The translations under genes were made by a program, and so were the position numbers. A model generated the notes under the pieces. The model saw nothing but the letters and a program-made list of their open reading frames with translations. It was not told the origin of the DNA and ran no database searches. From Diadophis punctatus similis (lineage: Eukaryota > Chordata > Lepidosauria > Squamata > Dipsadidae), in assembly GCA_023053685.1 (NCBI GenBank), contig JALIGW010000001.1, forward strand, positions 231,223,434 to 231,287,433: DNA of 64,000 nucleotides, read 5' to 3'. How positions within the stretch are numbered: the stretch's first letter is position 1; every line of letters starts with the position of its first letter. Of this stretch, positions 1-64,000 are shown piece after piece.

Positions 1-276
1 TTTAACACACAGAGTCAGCCAGAAATTTCTGATACAGGGAGAGAATGGTAAACAGGGAACTGATTAATAAAATAAATAGAAAATGCCCTTGAAAAGACAA
101 AGGATGTGGAAAAGTCAGATAAGTTAAACATTTCAAAAAACAAACAAACAAACCTCTGCTGTCAAAGGGACAAAGGGAAACTCAATAAAAGCTATTTTTC
201 TGTATCTCAGAAAAATTCTGGCTCTACTCCCAATAGCTTCTCGGTTATTTTATTGCTTTCTGACTGTCATTAAATG

Positions 277-281
<5 letters not shown>

Positions 282-357
<76 letters not shown>
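282..357. repeat. TC microsatellite
   Basis: Uninterrupted (TC)n of about 38 units. Confidence 0.97.
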
Positions 358-360
<3 letters not shown>

Positions 361-448
361 ATGTTGTGTCTTATCCACTTCTCTCCCTTTTTACTTTTTG
401 TGAGCCGTGCTGACTATTTGACAGAATTGGTGTGCTGATGCCTTACAG

Positions 449-554
449 CAGAGGCCTTCAAACTTGGCAACTTTAAGACTTGTGGACTTCAACTCCCAGA
501 ATTCTAGGAGTTGAAGTCCACAAATCTTAAAGTTGCCAAGTTTGGGGACCCCTG
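449..554. mobile_element. Foldback hAT-type MITE (106 bp)
   Basis: Long inverted arms: CAGAGGCCTTCAAACTTGGC at the left and GCCAAGTTTGGGGACCCCTG at the right, around GAATTCTAGG. Exact 8-bp duplication CCTTACAG on both sides. Confidence 0.88.
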
Positions 555-1764
555 CCTTACAGTGTGAAGACCCTGGAGCTCCTCAGATTTCTTGGAGCAT
601 AAATCCTATTGTTCCCACCCAAAGTAACAAGTGGTGCTAGATGACCCTCAATTTTGTACCTATCAAATTTCTAAAGATAAATGAAATGTTACAGTCTCAG
701 AAATACATTGACTTTTCTCTACTTATCAGTAACCAGCAAAAAGATAATTTAGAAATGTTAACTAAAAAATGCTATTAGGCTAGCTAAGGAAATATCTAAA
801 CAGAGACTTGGTACTTGTGGGAGACCCAGATAATACCCTGGACTGAGATTTACCAATACCTGAGTTGGTAGCTGCTTTTGCTGTTTATACTGAAATACTT
901 TAATGTTTTTCAGGGGAAATATGAACTCCCCATTTCTTACTTACATATAGGATTGCATTGGTAGTGACTTATTGGTTTTTAGTCTTCAAATCCCTTCCCC
1001 TGTAGCTATGGTAGATGTGGAAAAGTAGTTTTTAAGGTTCACAATGAAATGTGATAGTTTCTTTACAAAAAATGAAAACCCATGAAGTTGATGACATTCC
1101 AATGTATAAAAAACCTTTTCCAAAGTTAGTCTAGCTTGTTTTATTTTATAAATATGTTACACAGTCTTGATTTAATATGGCTTGGAGCCATGAATGTAAT
1201 TTGGAATCCATATGACTTCATTAACATATGATATTGGTTGGAAAGAACCTGTTACAAAAAATACAAACCGTTTTGAGCTTTCTTCATATCCTGAACAGCT
1301 GGTATGCATCCAGCTGTACATGATGCCACTGGGAAAAACAATCGGAAGTTTAGGGGGAGAGACTTTATTACAATATTGAAAACATCTTCTTATTTTACTC
1401 TTTCTCTATTGCAATTGGAGCCAAGGAAGTGATATAAATACTTAACTACTGCCTGAATGCCATGAAATATTGGATAGTCCACATAAATTAGACCATCTGT
1501 TGGTTTAGGGGTGTTTTTTTATTTTTATACCACCTCTTTTTCATGTACAACTCAAGGCAGTGAATATAAAGTACCAATACTCTTCCTTTCTCCTATTTTC
1601 TCTGCAACAATAATTCTGTGAGATGAGATAGGTAGAGAAAGAATGATGGGCTCAAAGACACCCAATCAGTTTTCTATGCCTAACGTGGGACTAGAATTCA
1701 CAGTTTCCTGATTTCTAGCCCAGCATCTTAAACATTGTATCAGACTAATTCTCTAGGGCTAGCT
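555..1764. other. 5' flank, mostly unassigned
   Basis: No gene is seen. About 1520-1740 looks like an old interspersed repeat 3' end (GAGATGAGATAGGTAG, GGGACTAGAATTCA). The rest shows nothing recognisable. Confidence 0.4.
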
Positions 1765-2576
1765 CAGTGATGGAGAACCTATGGCACACATCCCACAGGT
1801 GGCACACGGAGCCATATCTGAGGGCACATGAGGCGTTGCCCTATGTCAGCTCCAGCGCGCGCCTTCTTTTTGGCCATTTTCGCTCTCCCCATGGCAAAAA
1901 TGGCCCAACCAGAAGTTCACTTGTGTGCACACCCTCAGCTTCCTTTTCGCTGTCAGAGGTCTTCAGGAATTTCTTCTGCTTTGAACAGTTGCAGCCAGGC
2001 CTCTCACATCTTGGCCCATTTCTTCTGCAGCCGGGATGGCTTTACTGAAGGGCTGTGTAGCCGATAACAGAGCTCCGGATCGATCTGGAGCTCTGTTATC
2101 AGCTTCAGATGCCTTTCCTAAAGGCCTTTGCTGAAGGCCTCTGCAGCTTATAACAGAGCTCCAGATCAATCCGGAGCTCTGTTATCGGCTACAGAGGCCT
2201 TCAGGAAAGCCTTCCCGGCTGCAGAAAAAATGGGCCGAGGTGTGCGAGGCCTGGTTGCAACTATCTGAAGGTAAGTAGTAGGGCAGCTCCACCTCCTTTC
2301 ATTTCCAAACTTCCAATTGGCCCGTTGGGCCATTTTTTGCCATCCCCAGGCTTCAGGAGGCTTTCCTGAACCCTGGGGAGAGCGAAAAACAGCCCAATGG
2401 GCCTACTGGAAGTCAGGAGGCTTCAGTGAAGCCTGTGCGCATGCGCGCGGGGGGGGCAGCAGGGGGTTGTGCACATGTGCAGGACATTGCATTACAGGTG
2501 TGGGCACACGTGCGCACGCTATTGCATGCGTGCGCACCCTTTTGGCACCCAAGCCAAAAAAGGTTCTCCATCACTG
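1765..2576. mobile_element. hAT-type MITE, GATGGCGAACC family (long subtype)
   Basis: Ends CAGTGATGGAGAACCTATGGCAC and AAAAGGTTCTCCATCACTG; imperfect 8-bp flanks (GGCTAGCT and CTCTAGCT). The interior has repeated palindromic blocks AACAGAGCTCCGGATCGAT around 2070-2190 and the GTGCGCA-rich ends of the family. No transposase is present. It is closely related to the copy at 57281. Confidence 0.8.
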
Positions 2577-2835
2577 CTCTAGCTGGTTGGCAGGATAAGG
2601 TATTCCAAGACTCACATTGCAACTTGTCATGAATTGAGAAACCCTAATTCTGAAACCAAGATTAACAATCTGGATATATCTTTGGACCAGCATTGTTTCT
2701 AAAGTGTCCAGATGACTTTTACTATATTTTAATTATTTGGGAATATAGAATAGAATTTTCACTTGACATATAACTCTTTATGGAAAGTATGAGAAAAAAT
2801 CATTTGATATATCCAAACAACTTATTTATCTAGTC

Positions 2836-3251
2836 CAGTGATGGCGAACCTTTTTTTCCTCGGGTGCCGAAATAGTGCGTGTGCGCGCTATTGCACGCGT
2901 GTGTGTGCCCACACCCATAATTCAAAGCCCCTCACTTGCCCCACCCTCCTGCACATGCGTGCGTGACCCCCCCACTCCCCCATTTCCCGACTTCCGGTGG
3001 GCCCATTTTTCGCCCTACCCAGGCTCTAGAGGCTTTCTTGGAGCTTGGGGAGGGCAAAAACGCTCCCCCCGCCACCCTGGAGGCCCTCCGGAAGGCCGAA
3101 GTCGCCCTCCCAGAGCCTCTGCACGAGCCAAAAATCTGCTGGCGGGCACGCACATGCGCACTGGAGCTCAGCTAGGGCAACGGCTCGCGTGCCGGCAGAT
3201 ATGGCTCCGCGTGCCACCTGTGGCACCCGTGCCATAGGTTCGCCATCACTG
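2836..3251. mobile_element. hAT-type MITE, GATGGCGAACC family
   Basis: TIRs CAGTGATGGCGAACC and GGTTCGCCATCACTG with exact 8-bp duplication ATCTAGTC. The interior is G/C-rich with no coding capacity beyond composition-driven ORFs. Confidence 0.88.
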
Positions 3252-3259
3252 ATCTAGTC

Positions 3260-4904
3260 CATTCCTGAGCAGGGGTGGAAGCAAAATTAATATGTAGCCA
3301 TTTCTTTATGCAAGAATTATAACTGAAGAATTATTTTACTACATTGGCTCTTGTAGGATGCACCCATTTGGATCCTGGGAAAATAGATTGGTTATTTTTT
3401 CTTGACCATCCATAGGTCATACCATTGTGGTGAAGGTATTTATTTGTTGAGGACTTCAATTTATTGTCACAGTCATGTTTTCTCAGTGACCACAGACAGT
3501 GTTTGAGAATGTTCTTGACTACTTAGCAAAGTTTCATAACCTATACCTCTTGAGTGTGGTAATGTAATACATACTGGTATCTTTGGTACTATAGTATTGG
3601 AATTTTTTTAAATGGGAAGTATGCAAGTCCTATGTGGATAGTATTGTGCTGCTTATATCCTTCCCTGAGGCCAGTCTGCTGCCTTATGAAATAGAGGAAG
3701 ATACTTTCCATTGTCAGTATTGAAATTAGATTCAACTTCTATATAAGAGTTTGGAGATGGAGTTATCTTGTCTTTCTCCTCAAGCATGTTTTTAGGTATT
3801 ACCAACCAAGTAAATTCCATTCATCATCGCAGTCTGTTGGGATTGCTTTGAATGTAAGTAAGGTTAAGGAGTTTAAAGTATTTATTTATTTAGATTAGTG
3901 TCATCTATTTCTTTAATGAGTTGTATGGCATAAAATCTGTTAGACATATCAAGGTGTCGCAACAGTATATAACACAGTAAAACATTCATGGTAAAATAGC
4001 AATTTGGAAGATAGTGTATATGCATAGAGAAGAAGAAAAAAAATGACTTTTAAATCAGTGCATAAGCTTTTTGTTACTTAGGTGCCCTAAGAAAAAAGAG
4101 AAAGAAAGAAAAGGGACTTTTTTCTAGCTGATCTTTTCTGTTCTGTATTTTAGTAAACATAGGGAGTGTCTTCTTAGTTTTTTTTTAAAGCTAATGGCAA
4201 ACCCCTTCCCTATTTTCATAGGAAACACTGTCCAATTGAGTGGAACCCATACATGTGGGTGTCTCTGAGAAAAGGCTGAGCTAGTGATGAGTTTCGCTTA
4301 GATACTTTAGGTCTTCTTGCCAAACATGTTTTGGCTTTCTGATGATTTTGCAACCACCCTCACATAGCAAAAGGATTGTGTAATAGATGGAGGCGGGTGT
4401 GTCTTTCACTCTTGGGGACTTTCTCCCTCCCACCACAAAGCCTGATTCACTTCCTCCCTTGAAGTTTCCCTTACTTTGAAACACTTCCTTTTTTTGTGGG
4501 GAGCAGATGAGTAGTTCCCTGGTGTCTTCTTAGTATGGCTGTATATTTACTGCAGGGGTTAACGTGCAGAGTTCCCCCTCCCCAATGTCCATTTCCTCAT
4601 GTTTTACAGCACATTCAAGTTTCCTGTAGCAATTGAAAAATACTTTATTTTGCAAGGCATCTGCAATGAATATTCATCTGTTTCTGCTATAAGCCACCCC
4701 GAAAACCTATCCCCATTTCTTTTTGCAATTACAAGGAGAGGACAAAACCATTTCTGTCTTTTGCTTCTTCTAGCAGCAAAGATGGAGAGAATGACAGAAG
4801 GATACCTTTTTACCTTCACCATAAGGACTGGTATCAATGGGAGGGGGGGGGTGTCAGCTGTAACTAATGGGCCATGATAGTTTGCTATCTGAACAAACAA
4901 ACAA
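3260..4904. other. 5' flank, unassigned
   Basis: AT-rich unique-looking sequence with no exon, RNA gene or clear repeat. Confidence 0.4.
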
Positions 4905-5110
4905 ACAATAACAGAACAACAAAACTGGAAAGGACCTTGGAGGTCTTCTAGTCCTATTCCATTTTGGACAAATGGCTGTCCAGTCTCTTTTTAAAAGTCT
5001 GCAGTGATGGAGCACCCATAACAAAAAATATCCCAAATAACAAAAGATATCCCAAAATAATGCCCATCTCCCATCGTACAAAAGCTCACCAGATTAGTTG
5101 TCACCTCTTG
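4905..5110. mobile_element. Degraded amniote CR1-related fragment
   Basis: Contains AACTGGAAAGGACCTTGGAGG, CTTCTAGTCC, GGACAAATGGCTGTCCAGTC and GTGATGGAGCACCCA, the recognised phrases of the amniote CR1 region beginning AGAATCATAGAATTGGAAGGGACC. Partial and old. Confidence 0.6.
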
Positions 5111-5397
5111 TTCCAATACCATCTACTTTTAATTTACCTGAAAGTTTAGAGATTGCAAGCTGTTTTATATGGAGCACATACAGCTTTCGCTTTGCTATTA
5201 TTACACTCCCATAGGATTCATGCCCTCCCAGAGAATCTCATTCTGCCTAATGCAGAACCACCTATAATCATCCTCCTTTACTGCAGTCCTGCTTTTCTTG
5301 GATGCTGCCAGTCTGACAGTGAATAAGAGGCAATATTATCAAGATTGAATGATTAGGACTTAGTTTTGCTTCAACTGTATCATGGTGGGGTTCTGTA

Positions 5398-5692
5398 TAG
5401 AGGTGGGATTCAGCAGATTCTGACCGGTTCTCGAGAACCGGTAGCGGAAATTTTGAGTAGTTCGAAGAACCGGTAAATACCACCTCTGACTGGCCCCGCC
5501 CCCATCTATTCTCTGCCTCCCGAGTCCCAGCTGATCGGGAGGAAATGGGGATTTTGCAGTAACCTTCCCCTGGAGTGGGGAGGGAATGGAGATTTTACAG
5601 CATCCTTCCCCTGCCACGCCCACCAAACCACACCACACCTACCAAGCCACGCCCACAGAACCGGTAGTAAAAATGTTTGAATGCCACCACTG
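5398..5692. mobile_element. hAT-type MITE, CAGTGGTGG family
   Basis: The left end AGAGGTGGGATTCAGCAG and right end GAATGCCACCACTG, with ACCGGTTCTCGAGAACCGGT inside, match the family at 7919. A clean target duplication could not be assigned, so the left boundary is approximate. Confidence 0.65.
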
Positions 5693-6490
5693 GAGGGGTT
5701 CTATGGCAGTATTATTGCTGTTGGAGTAATATTACTCTCCATCATGACAATAGGCCATCATCTAAGTTCCCTGATTTACCTAAGTGAGTTTTCCCCTCTA
5801 TCTCATCCCATGCAGGTGTATTAGCCTTCTTTATGAGCAAACTGCACTGACCATACTGTGTAAGAGTTATAGACGGTTTAATCTAGCACCTCCAGAGGAG
5901 ACTAGAATGAGAAAGACCATCCTGGATACTTGTTTCATGTTGTATTAAATCTCCCCCCCCACCCCGAAGATTAAACGAGAAGTGAGGGTACACTCTGAAG
6001 AGCTTTGTTTAATCTGAGCTGAAGTAGGGAGCAAAAGATCTGAACTGGAAGTCTTACTCTACATGTAAGTGAGAAAGAAGGGAAAAGGAGAAAATCATGG
6101 CTAAATGGGCTCATGTGTATTTTACCTCTTAGGGAATTAATGTTTCCACTGATTTGTCTTCACTATTGCAAAGTTCCATTCCCAAACCTCTGTTGATTTT
6201 TCCTTGATCAAAGTGTTCCATAAACTTAGGGAATGCATGCGCTGGGAAAAACTGTTGGGTATTAAGCTGTCTAAAAATTGAGGCAGGGGAATGGGAACAG
6301 AGTTGGAGGGCGTGATTGAAAGAAATATTTCTGTATTTTTACTGCTACTGAGATGGGAACTAGATAAACTACTACACAGCCCATTTACAACACACCTTTA
6401 ACATGTGGTTGGCTTGTTTATGTGATTCTAAATCATGATTAGTTTATGGTTGGATGAATTTACACTGTTTTGTTCAACTATGGGTTAGAG

Positions 6491-6798
6491 CAGCGGTTCC
6501 CAACCTTCCTAATGCCGTGACCCACGCCCCGCCCCCGTGACCCCACCGCGACCCACCCCGCCGCCACCATTTGGGTTCTTTTACCCTCTGCGCATGCGCA
6601 AAGCATTCTGCACATGCACAGAGGTAAAAGAACCCAAATGGCAGCGGCGGGGTGGGTCATGGTGGGGGGGCGGGTTGTGGGGTGCGATATGGCCAGGTTT
6701 GTGGCAGTGGGGGGGGGAGCTGAGGATGCCAGGGTGACCCCTGGGAAATGGTCGCCCGACCCCCAAAGGGGTCGCGACCCCCAGGTTGGGAACTGCTG
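6491..6798. mobile_element. hAT-type MITE, GCGGTTCCCAACC family
   Basis: TIRs CAGCGGTTCCCAACCTTCC and AGGTTGGGAACTGCTG with exact 8-bp duplication GGTTAGAG. Ends of related type flank the 2-kb Pack-hAT at 33555. Confidence 0.9.
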
Positions 6799-7918
6799 GG
6801 TTAGAGTGTTGTGTGAACACAGCCCCAATCTCCATAGGCTACATTGACCAGTTTTCAACATACACTCCTAGTTGTGGCAATAATGATGCTAGCATAATTT
6901 GTGCTCTCATTTTTTGAACTCAGTCCTCACCTCCTACCCCAGACTTACCATGCTTACTATGACAATACTTTTTCTTGTCACCAAAGTCAGCTTTTCACAT
7001 TCCTCTCTGCCCCTCCTCAGTTTGCTATGAGTTCTGCTGCATACCAGTCTATAATAAGAGCATGGTGACTGTTGGACCATAGTTTCATTTCATTCCCATC
7101 TTTGCTGGTGGTGGCTTGACACTCTGGTTTCAGTCTTTAAATGGATAAATCCAGGGCAAATTTTTTGAAGCCAGTGGGATTGCTTCAGGCTATATTTTGA
7201 AAGTAAATTTGGATGTTATTTGTTGAGGAATCTGAATATTCTGTTTGAGACTAAGGGTAATACTCGCTCTAACTCCAGGGAATGAGGAATGGACTGTTAA
7301 TCCTTTGTAAAACATACTCAGCCTGATTTTCTGCCCTACTCAAATCTAGAATCCGAAGGATAAGTTGACATATTGAGCCCAAAATATGGATAATGGTGTC
7401 ATGCAAAGCAAAAAAATTGGATTGGTTTGATGAAATTATTAGTTAAAAATCACAAGTCTTCTTTAAATACACAAATGTTCCTTGGCGTGCAGTTGGCTGT
7501 ATTTGTCATTATTAGACTGAGAAGTGGTTGGGGGAGCATAGCCCAAATTTTCAGATAGTCAATAAAATGAGCTGCTACAAAACTGAAAATTGGAAGTATC
7601 AATCCTTTTACCATACCCTCCGCAAATATTTGTGAAGATAAATTCTTCTTATAGCCATCCAATCAACTCTATGGCAAGGTTGCATTAAAAAAAAATCTTC
7701 TGTGTTAACTTTTCATCACAAAATGAGGCTATTTGTCCATCTCAGAATAAAGAATTTGATTTCTCTAGATGTCTATGGAGATTCTCAATCATCCTCATCA
7801 GGGTTGTTTGATTTCTTTAGCTGTTTCCTGTGGGACAATCCTACAAATGGTTTTTTTTTTTACTACACCTACTTTGGAAGTTCACAGGGAGCAGTGGCTG
7901 CATGGATGTGGAACACAT

Positions 7919-8154
7919 CAGTAGTGAAATCCAATTTTTTTTACTACCCGTTCTGTGGGCGTGGCTTGGTGGGCGTGGTGTGGCTTGGTGGACGTGGCTT
8001 GGTGGGCATGGCAGGGGAAGGATACTGCAAAATCTCCATTCCCACCCCACTCCTGGGGCCAGCCAGAGTTGGTATTTGCCGGTTCTCCCAACTACTCAAA
8101 ATTTCTGCTACCAGTTCTCCAGAACCTGTCAGAACCTGCTGGATTTCACCCCTG
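7919..8154. mobile_element. hAT-type MITE, CAGTGGTGG family
   Basis: Ends CAGTAGTGAAATCCA and TGGATTTCACCCCTG with exact 8-bp duplication GAACACAT. It contains the family's GGGCGTGGCTTGGTGGGCGTGG repeats and a GGTTCTCC block, in inverse orientation to the copy at 5398. Confidence 0.86.
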
Positions 8155-8599
8155 GAACACATCCATTCTAATAAGCACACATGTTAATTTGTGGACTTGT
8201 TGAGCCTTTGAATTCTGCACAGAAGTGCTTCCTCTGGAGAAATTAGGGAACGCTTGCCCAATAGCCCCGATTTCAATTGTATTGCCATGGGTGAGGCTAG
8301 AATAGTTTTCTGTTAGTTCCACTCATGGCCAAAGCTCCAGCAGAGTTTGGTGGAAGACAGGCTTACACCAATGGATTGAAAAAACTCTGCAGAACATCTT
8401 TAGATGCTGGTTGGTTCTGCTCTTAAGAGAATGCATCTTTGATCCAGCTTTGCATTCTTAAACAAGTAAACTTTGGATTTTGTCATGATGGAAGGCAACG
8501 TAGGCATCTTTGACTTTGACAAAATTGTCACTTCACACAGTGTGTGGTTTTTTTAAAACGATCAGATAGGAGCAAAATATTTCTTTGTCTCTTGCCAGC

Positions 8600-61640
<53,041 letters not shown>

Positions 61641-64000
61641 CTGTGCTGGTACCAAACTCACAGGTAAAGGTAGGCTGATGTACTAAATGGCATTTGCAAA
61701 TTCTTTTTGCACATATAAAGTCAGTAATATTCACCAAGTGCTGACTGGCTTTGCTATCAGAATTCTACATGAACACGCGGAAAGTGCTCCTTTATCAAGT
61801 GATTCTTTGTCATGTTCCTCCCTTACTAAGATAATGGACAATTCAAACATGGTCCTTTATTGGTACAGTCACATTTTAAGCTCAAAGGATTGGATTTGGA
61901 GTATTTAAGGAATGATTTAGGTGGTGTATTTTAAGGGATGTATGGGGGAGGCATGCCTTTACTTGGAGTAACATTTCTCAACTCTCTACTAGCAATGAGA
62001 ATCCATTTTTTTCATAGGAACACTTTATTCAATCTACATATTCAATGTTTATAAAAATTGTTCTCGAGTCAAGATTTCATATGAACTGCCTTTAAAACGT
62101 GTGGGTCTCTAGCTGTGAAAAGAATTCTTTCAATGTTGGTGTAATGACAACCATCCTAGCACTTATTCATAAGTTCAGAAAAAGCTTAGAGCATCTTTTG
62201 CTTCCATCATTTCACTGTTCTTTTTCTTACCGTATATCCGTTTCTCTTAGGAACCAAACATTTTTATTTCCTCATTGCTCAACATACCTTTCGTGTCTTA
62301 TATTATCATCTTAAAACATGGCACTTACTCTACCAAACATTTGAAACCTTAGTGTGGTTCATGTACACTTTCTTTACTTAGAATTATCTCTCCACCCAGC
62401 TAATTTTGGCTAAAAAACATATTTGAAGATGTCTGAAACTGAACTTGGCTTTTATAACTATTTAAAAGAATAAGGCAGCTTAATCAGTCCAGGACATATT
62501 TATCTTCTACTATATTGCCCTTAAAGTTAGGACAGAAGACCTTTACTTTGTTTTACTTGCCTGACCTTTATGCAATACAGTATGGGATACCCTTAGATTC
62601 TTACCTATACGTAAATTTTAAGGCACTGTTAATATAAATGAGTAGAACACACCAATTAAAAGTGAACACAAACATATCAGTTGAATCAGTCTGGTAAGTG
62701 GTTGGTAGGAAACCAGTTTTCCTGCCTGCTGCAAAATCCAACATTTTGATTCTTAGCCCTGAGGTACTAAGGGCTAAAGATATATGTAGGAAAGTGGCTA
62801 GGATGTTCTGGTGTTCCATATATTCGCACTAAAGGAGACTGCACTCCATATCTTACATGCCCATTTGAGATTTCTTGAAGCAACAGGCAGCTGACACAAA
62901 AATCTGTTTTCCAATGATCTGATAAAAAAAACTAAGATACTGCATGGCATATGATGAGAGTGTAAATACTGGTACAACCGAAAAGAACTCAGGGATTCCC
63001 TTCTATCATGGCATTTTTGGAATTGTGTATTTGCTGTCATTCTTTTGGCAATTTTTCTGAAAAAAAAAACCCCAGATCATGAGGTGATGGTAGTCCTCTG
63101 TTCTACGATATAAAACAAAGGGCTTGCAAAAGATCTATAGTAGCCTAAAATCTGCTATCCACATCACACTTTTCAAAGCATCAATGCTGGAGTAAAAACT
63201 GGGCATACAACTATATACAATGAAACTCAACTCATACTAACACACTTTCTAGCCAACCTGAACATGAAGGATGTGTGCTTTTTTTCACAGCCTGGAAGTA
63301 TTGAATGGCATTCCTCCTTATCCATTCTATTTATCCACAACATTGTGGAATGGGATGGTTGAACATTCATTGAGGTGGTTAAACAAGCAAGACATAAAGA
63401 GATAACTGTACAGTCTCTCAGGCAGATGCTATTTTAACCAGCTCCCATTTCTCACTTCAAGCCATCCATTCTCAATTTGTGATTGAGTGTAAAGAAACGG
63501 AAATGTGAGATTAGGTGAAACATGGAGAAAACAATAGCTGGAACATCTTTATGCTGGTGTTAGAAGTCACTGTGTAGCATATGCATACACAACGTGGCTC
63601 TATGAGGGGAATAGCGTCAAGGACTCCTAAATTCACCTTGAGTCTAGTTTGATAGTCAAGACCTTATCTGGATTTTGGCAGGTAGGGTTTCCCCCAAATC
63701 TTCCCAATTTTGCTTTTGATAGCTGATGCTCCTGTTTTGCAACTACCAATGGGAAAAAAGATAGTGAAATGGCCAAAGATCTATGCCATTAATCCCCAAA
63801 CTGCCCAATTTGATAAGGTATAAAATACCAAGTCCATGGCTATTTCTCTGCTACATGAGTAGCCATTGGCTACTTCCTGTTTTGCAGTTACTGTATGTTA
63901 GCATTTGGGATATTAAAATGCCAATTTAGCGATAGCATGTTTGTAAATTCTTTCCATGAAACAGTGATATGAATGTTGGACTCTTCTGCGTTCTTGCAGT
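61641..64000 (+). other. LSP1: LSP1 3' UTR start and candidate 3' UTR intron
   Basis: After the stop, 23 nt of UTR lead to CAG|GTAAAG at 61663/61664, a good donor. The window ends in TCTTCTGCGTTCTTGCAG|T, a good acceptor at 63982-63999. No AATAAA lies close downstream of the stop. A terminal non-coding exon beginning at 64000 is therefore plausible. The 2.3 kb between them holds no recognised gene and little recognised repeat. Confidence 0.4.

Noticed and set aside
1767..2632. Overlapping small frames of 60-93 codons on both strands
   Set aside because: They lie wholly within the hAT MITE at 1765-2576 and its flank; the same shadows recur in sister copies.

Overview
The window is vertebrate genomic DNA, almost certainly from a squamate reptile and probably a snake. 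Three things point there: tRNA-derived SINEs of the squamate kind, CR1 and L1 LINE fragments, and a very high density of non-autonomous hAT elements and long microsatellites (GA, TATC, ATTT, TA). There is one host gene on the + strand. It is LSP1 (lymphocyte-specific protein 1, a caldesmon-like F-actin-binding phosphoprotein). I could trace ten coding exons from the ATG at 9024 to the stop at 61640. They join in frame into 1233 nt (410 codons plus stop) with consistent splice phases.

Layout. 1-9023 is 5' flank holding a TC microsatellite, several hAT miniature elements and a long GGGA/GA tract just upstream of exon 1. Exon 1 (9024-9082) lies in a moderately CpG-rich patch. Intron 1 (9083-37734) is 28.7 kb and repeat-rich. 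Exons 2 to 10 occupy 37735-61640, with spacing that tightens toward the 3' end. After the stop, a donor-like site at 61664 and an acceptor-like site at the very end of the window suggest a spliced 3' UTR.

The most unusual object is a 2,080-bp hAT-type element at 33555-35634 with an exact 8-bp target-site duplication. It carries captured host DNA: an open first coding exon resembling RSPH14 (RTDR1, a radial-spoke protein) on the minus strand with an intact GTGAGC donor, a perfect RFX X-box 35 bp upstream of that ATG, and a divergent short coding segment that may be the start of RAB36. This reads as a mobilised bidirectional ciliary promoter inside an LSP1 intron. The same element also carries about 950 bp of polypyrimidine and two 131-bp foldback modules.

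The rest of the window is a stratigraphy of nested transposons: hATs inside SINEs and CR1, a TA-flanked element inside an old L1, and a SINE inside the poly(T) end of a young L1. Identifications rest on recognition of protein and repeat motifs in the sequence. No database search was run.
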